From the NCBI GenBank assembly GCA_965372745.1, contig CBDVDM010000020.1, forward strand, positions 1-31,137: a DNA stretch of 31,137 nt, read 5' to 3'. Position 1 is the first letter of the stretch. Each line of letters starts with the position of its first letter. Origin of the DNA: VRUG01 sp965372745. Lineage in GTDB: Bacteria > Planctomycetota > Phycisphaerae > Sedimentisphaerales > Anaerobacaceae. Positions 29,729-31,137 of this stretch are shown one piece after another. Below the pieces are notes generated by a model. That model saw only the letters and a list, made by a program, of their open reading frames with translations. It did not search any database and had not been told where the DNA came from. A program made the translations under genes and the position numbers.

Positions 29729-31137
29729 TTGATAAAACGACGAAAAATATTGGTTACAGGCCGAGTGCAGGGGGTTGGGTTTCGTCCGGCAGTATACAAA
29801 ATTGCAAAATCATTGGCTCTTACCGGTTTTGTGTATAATGACACAAAAGGAGTAACAATTGAGCTGCAGGGCGAGGAGGCCAAACACGATGATTTTTTAA
29901 AGCAGCTAAAATCAGATAACAAACCGCCATTGGCAGATATAAAATCCTGTGAAGTGCTTGAAATCTCCGTAATAAAAGGCGAAGAAGAATTCCGAATTAA
30001 GAAAAGTGACTCGACTGGCAGCGCACTTTCCCATGTGACAGCGGATATGGTTGTCTGCAGGGACTGTCTTGCTGAGATGGCAGATGAAGGAGACTACAGG
30101 TATAAGTATCCATTTATAAATTGCACGAATTGCGGGCCAAGATATTCGATAGTTAAGACGATACCTTATGACCGCTGTAATACGACGATGTCGGTTTTTC
30201 AGATGTGCGATAAGTGCCTGGCCCAATATAGTGATGTGACTGACCGTCGATTTCATGCTCAGCCGGTAGCCTGCAGCAAATGTGGGCCTGAAATCCAGTT
30301 GACAGATAGTAAAGGAAAAATAATAGAAAGAAAAAATGAAGCTGTAATTGCCAAGGCGGCGGAATTATTGAAAGACGGAAAAATCGTAGCGATAAAAGGT
30401 ATTGGCGGATTCCATCTGGCGGTAGATGCTTTCAGTGATAGTGCGGTTAAAAGGCTAAGGGAACGAAAAAAACGTGACCACAAACCATTTGCAATGATGA
30501 GTGACTCTATCGAAAAAATAGAGAGAAATGCAGTTGTAAGTAAAAAGGCTAAACAGATTTTGAAAAGTCCGCAAAGCCCGATAGTTTTATTACCCAAAAA
30601 GGAAGGTTCATTAATATCACCGGCTGTTGCAGAAGGCGTCGGTACATTCGGTTTTATGCTCTGTTATGCGCCGCTGCATGTTTTACTTTTTGCTGAGGGT
30701 TTGGATGTTCTGGTTATGACGAGCGGCAATATCTCTGATGAGCCTTTAATATGTAAGAATGACGAGGCTATAGAGAAGCTGGGGACAATTGCGGATGCGT
30801 TTTTATTGCATAACAGGGAGATTTACCGGCAGGTCGACGATTCGATTATACATGTTATCGATGGCCAGCCTGTACTTTTGAGGCGAAGCAGAGGTTATGT
30901 TCCGACACCAATTTTAATGCAGCAGGAATCCGGACAGCAGGTTTTTGCAGCAGGAGCGGATTTGAAAAACACTTTTTGCTTTATAAAACAAAACCAGATT
31001 ATCATTAGTGAGCATATAGGCGACCTCGAAGATGCTGAAAGTTACCATCATTATGTAAATTCCATTGAGCATTTGCGAGGTTTGTTTGAGGTTGAGCCTG
31101 AAAGGGTGGTCTGTGACCTGCATCCCGGTTATTTTTC
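29729..31137 (+). CDS. hypF: Carbamoyltransferase HypF, partial (3' end outside the window)
   Basis: The frame begins at TTG 29729 and stays open to the window end (469 codons of the usual ~750). The N-terminal acylphosphatase domain has GRVQGVGFRP (11-20, catalytic Arg19) and Asn37. Two zinc fingers follow with cysteine pairs C110/C113, C132/C135, C160/C163 and C182/C185. A YrdC/Sua5-like domain starts near 200 (GKIVAIKGIGGFHLA), and the Kae1-like domain begins near 405 (AAGADLKNTF). HypF makes the thiocarbamoyl group passed to HypE for the cyanide ligands of NiFe hydrogenases. The start has only a weak ribosome site; no better in-frame start is seen upstream. Confidence 0.95.
   Translation, partial: MIKRRKILVTGRVQGVGFRPAVYKIAKSLALTGFVYNDTKGVTIELQGEEAKHDDFLKQLKSDNKPPLADIKSCEVLEISVIKGEEEFRIKKSDSTGSALSHVTADMVVCRDCLAEMADEGDYRYKYPFINCTNCGPRYSIVKTIPYDRCNTTMSVFQMCDKCLAQYSDVTDRRFHAQPVACSKCGPEIQLTDSKGKIIERKNEAVIAKAAELLKDGKIVAIKGIGGFHLAVDAFSDSAVKRLRERKKRDHKPFAMMSDSIEKIERNAVVSKKAKQILKSPQSPIVLLPKKEGSLISPAVAEGVGTFGFMLCYAPLHVLLFAEGLDVLVMTSGNISDEPLICKNDEAIEKLGTIADAFLLHNREIYRQVDDSIIHVIDGQPVLLRRSRGYVPTPILMQQESGQQVFAAGADLKNTFCFIKQNQIIISEHIGDLEDAESYHHYVNSIEHLRGLFEVEPERVVCDLHPGYF

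Overview
The window looks like a chromosome segment of an anaerobic planctomycete, most likely class Phycisphaerae (Sedimentisphaerales-like). This is an inference from gene content and order, not from a marker-gene comparison. The supporting signs are two adjacent clpP genes behind tig, a peptidoglycan cluster of mraZ-rsmH-LysM-ftsL-ftsI type, many small exported coiled-coil or HEAT lipoproteins, a SIS-domain/DUF4954 pair, a hypF gene (NiFe-hydrogenase maturation), moderate-to-low GC, and frequent TTG or GTG starts preceded by Shine-Dalgarno sequences.

Layout. 1-2.8 kb: degenerate hairpin-rich intergenic repeats, a secreted coiled-coil protein under a near-consensus sigma70 promoter, a PilZ protein, tRNA-Gly(GCC) and a possibly structured non-coding stretch. 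2.8-5.9 kb: trigger factor and two ClpP peptidases (protein folding and turnover). 6.0-10.7 kb: a coiled-coil lipoprotein, a beta-class DNA methyltransferase followed by a small protein that repeats its C-terminal domain, apolipoprotein N-acyltransferase (lnt) and a HEAT-repeat lipoprotein. 10.9-16.6 kb: a membrane coiled-coil protein, a 52-aa membrane peptide, and the elongation cluster mreB-mreC-mreD-mrdA. 16.7-21.3 kb: the convergent division cluster (minus strand) mraZ, small ORF, rsmH, LysM protein, ftsL-like, ftsI, with a period-10 MraZ operator array in front of mraZ. 21.5-22.7 kb: an AT-rich three-gene cassette ending in a PemK/MazF-like toxin. 22.8-26.0 kb (minus): SIS-domain sugar isomerase and a DUF4954 beta-helix protein. 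26.3-28.7 kb (plus): ThiF/MoeB-like E1 enzyme, MogA/MoaB-like protein and class II aldolase in an overlapping operon. 28.8-31.1 kb: a 50-aa membrane peptide (minus), tRNA-Ala(GGC) (minus) and hypF, cut by the window end.

The clearest new structure is a family of five 94-100 bp elements (2694, 5131, 5904, 16616 and 29013). Each starts TACC and ends GGTA (AGTA in one copy), has imperfect terminal inverted repeats, and is flanked by an exact 3-bp direct repeat of the form TNA (TAA, TTA, TGA, TTA, TTA). They look like a miniature inverted-repeat transposable element (MITE) with a TNA target preference, inserted in gene-to-gene gaps. One copy creates a false ATG in front of a lipoprotein gene, and another has its target duplication exactly on the ftsI stop codon.

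Other points worth checking are the methyltransferase C-terminal domain duplicated as a free 73-aa protein, the toxin cassette whose middle gene looks like an antitoxin tail on an unusual N-terminus, the LysM protein inside the division cluster, and several membrane peptides too short for usual gene calls.
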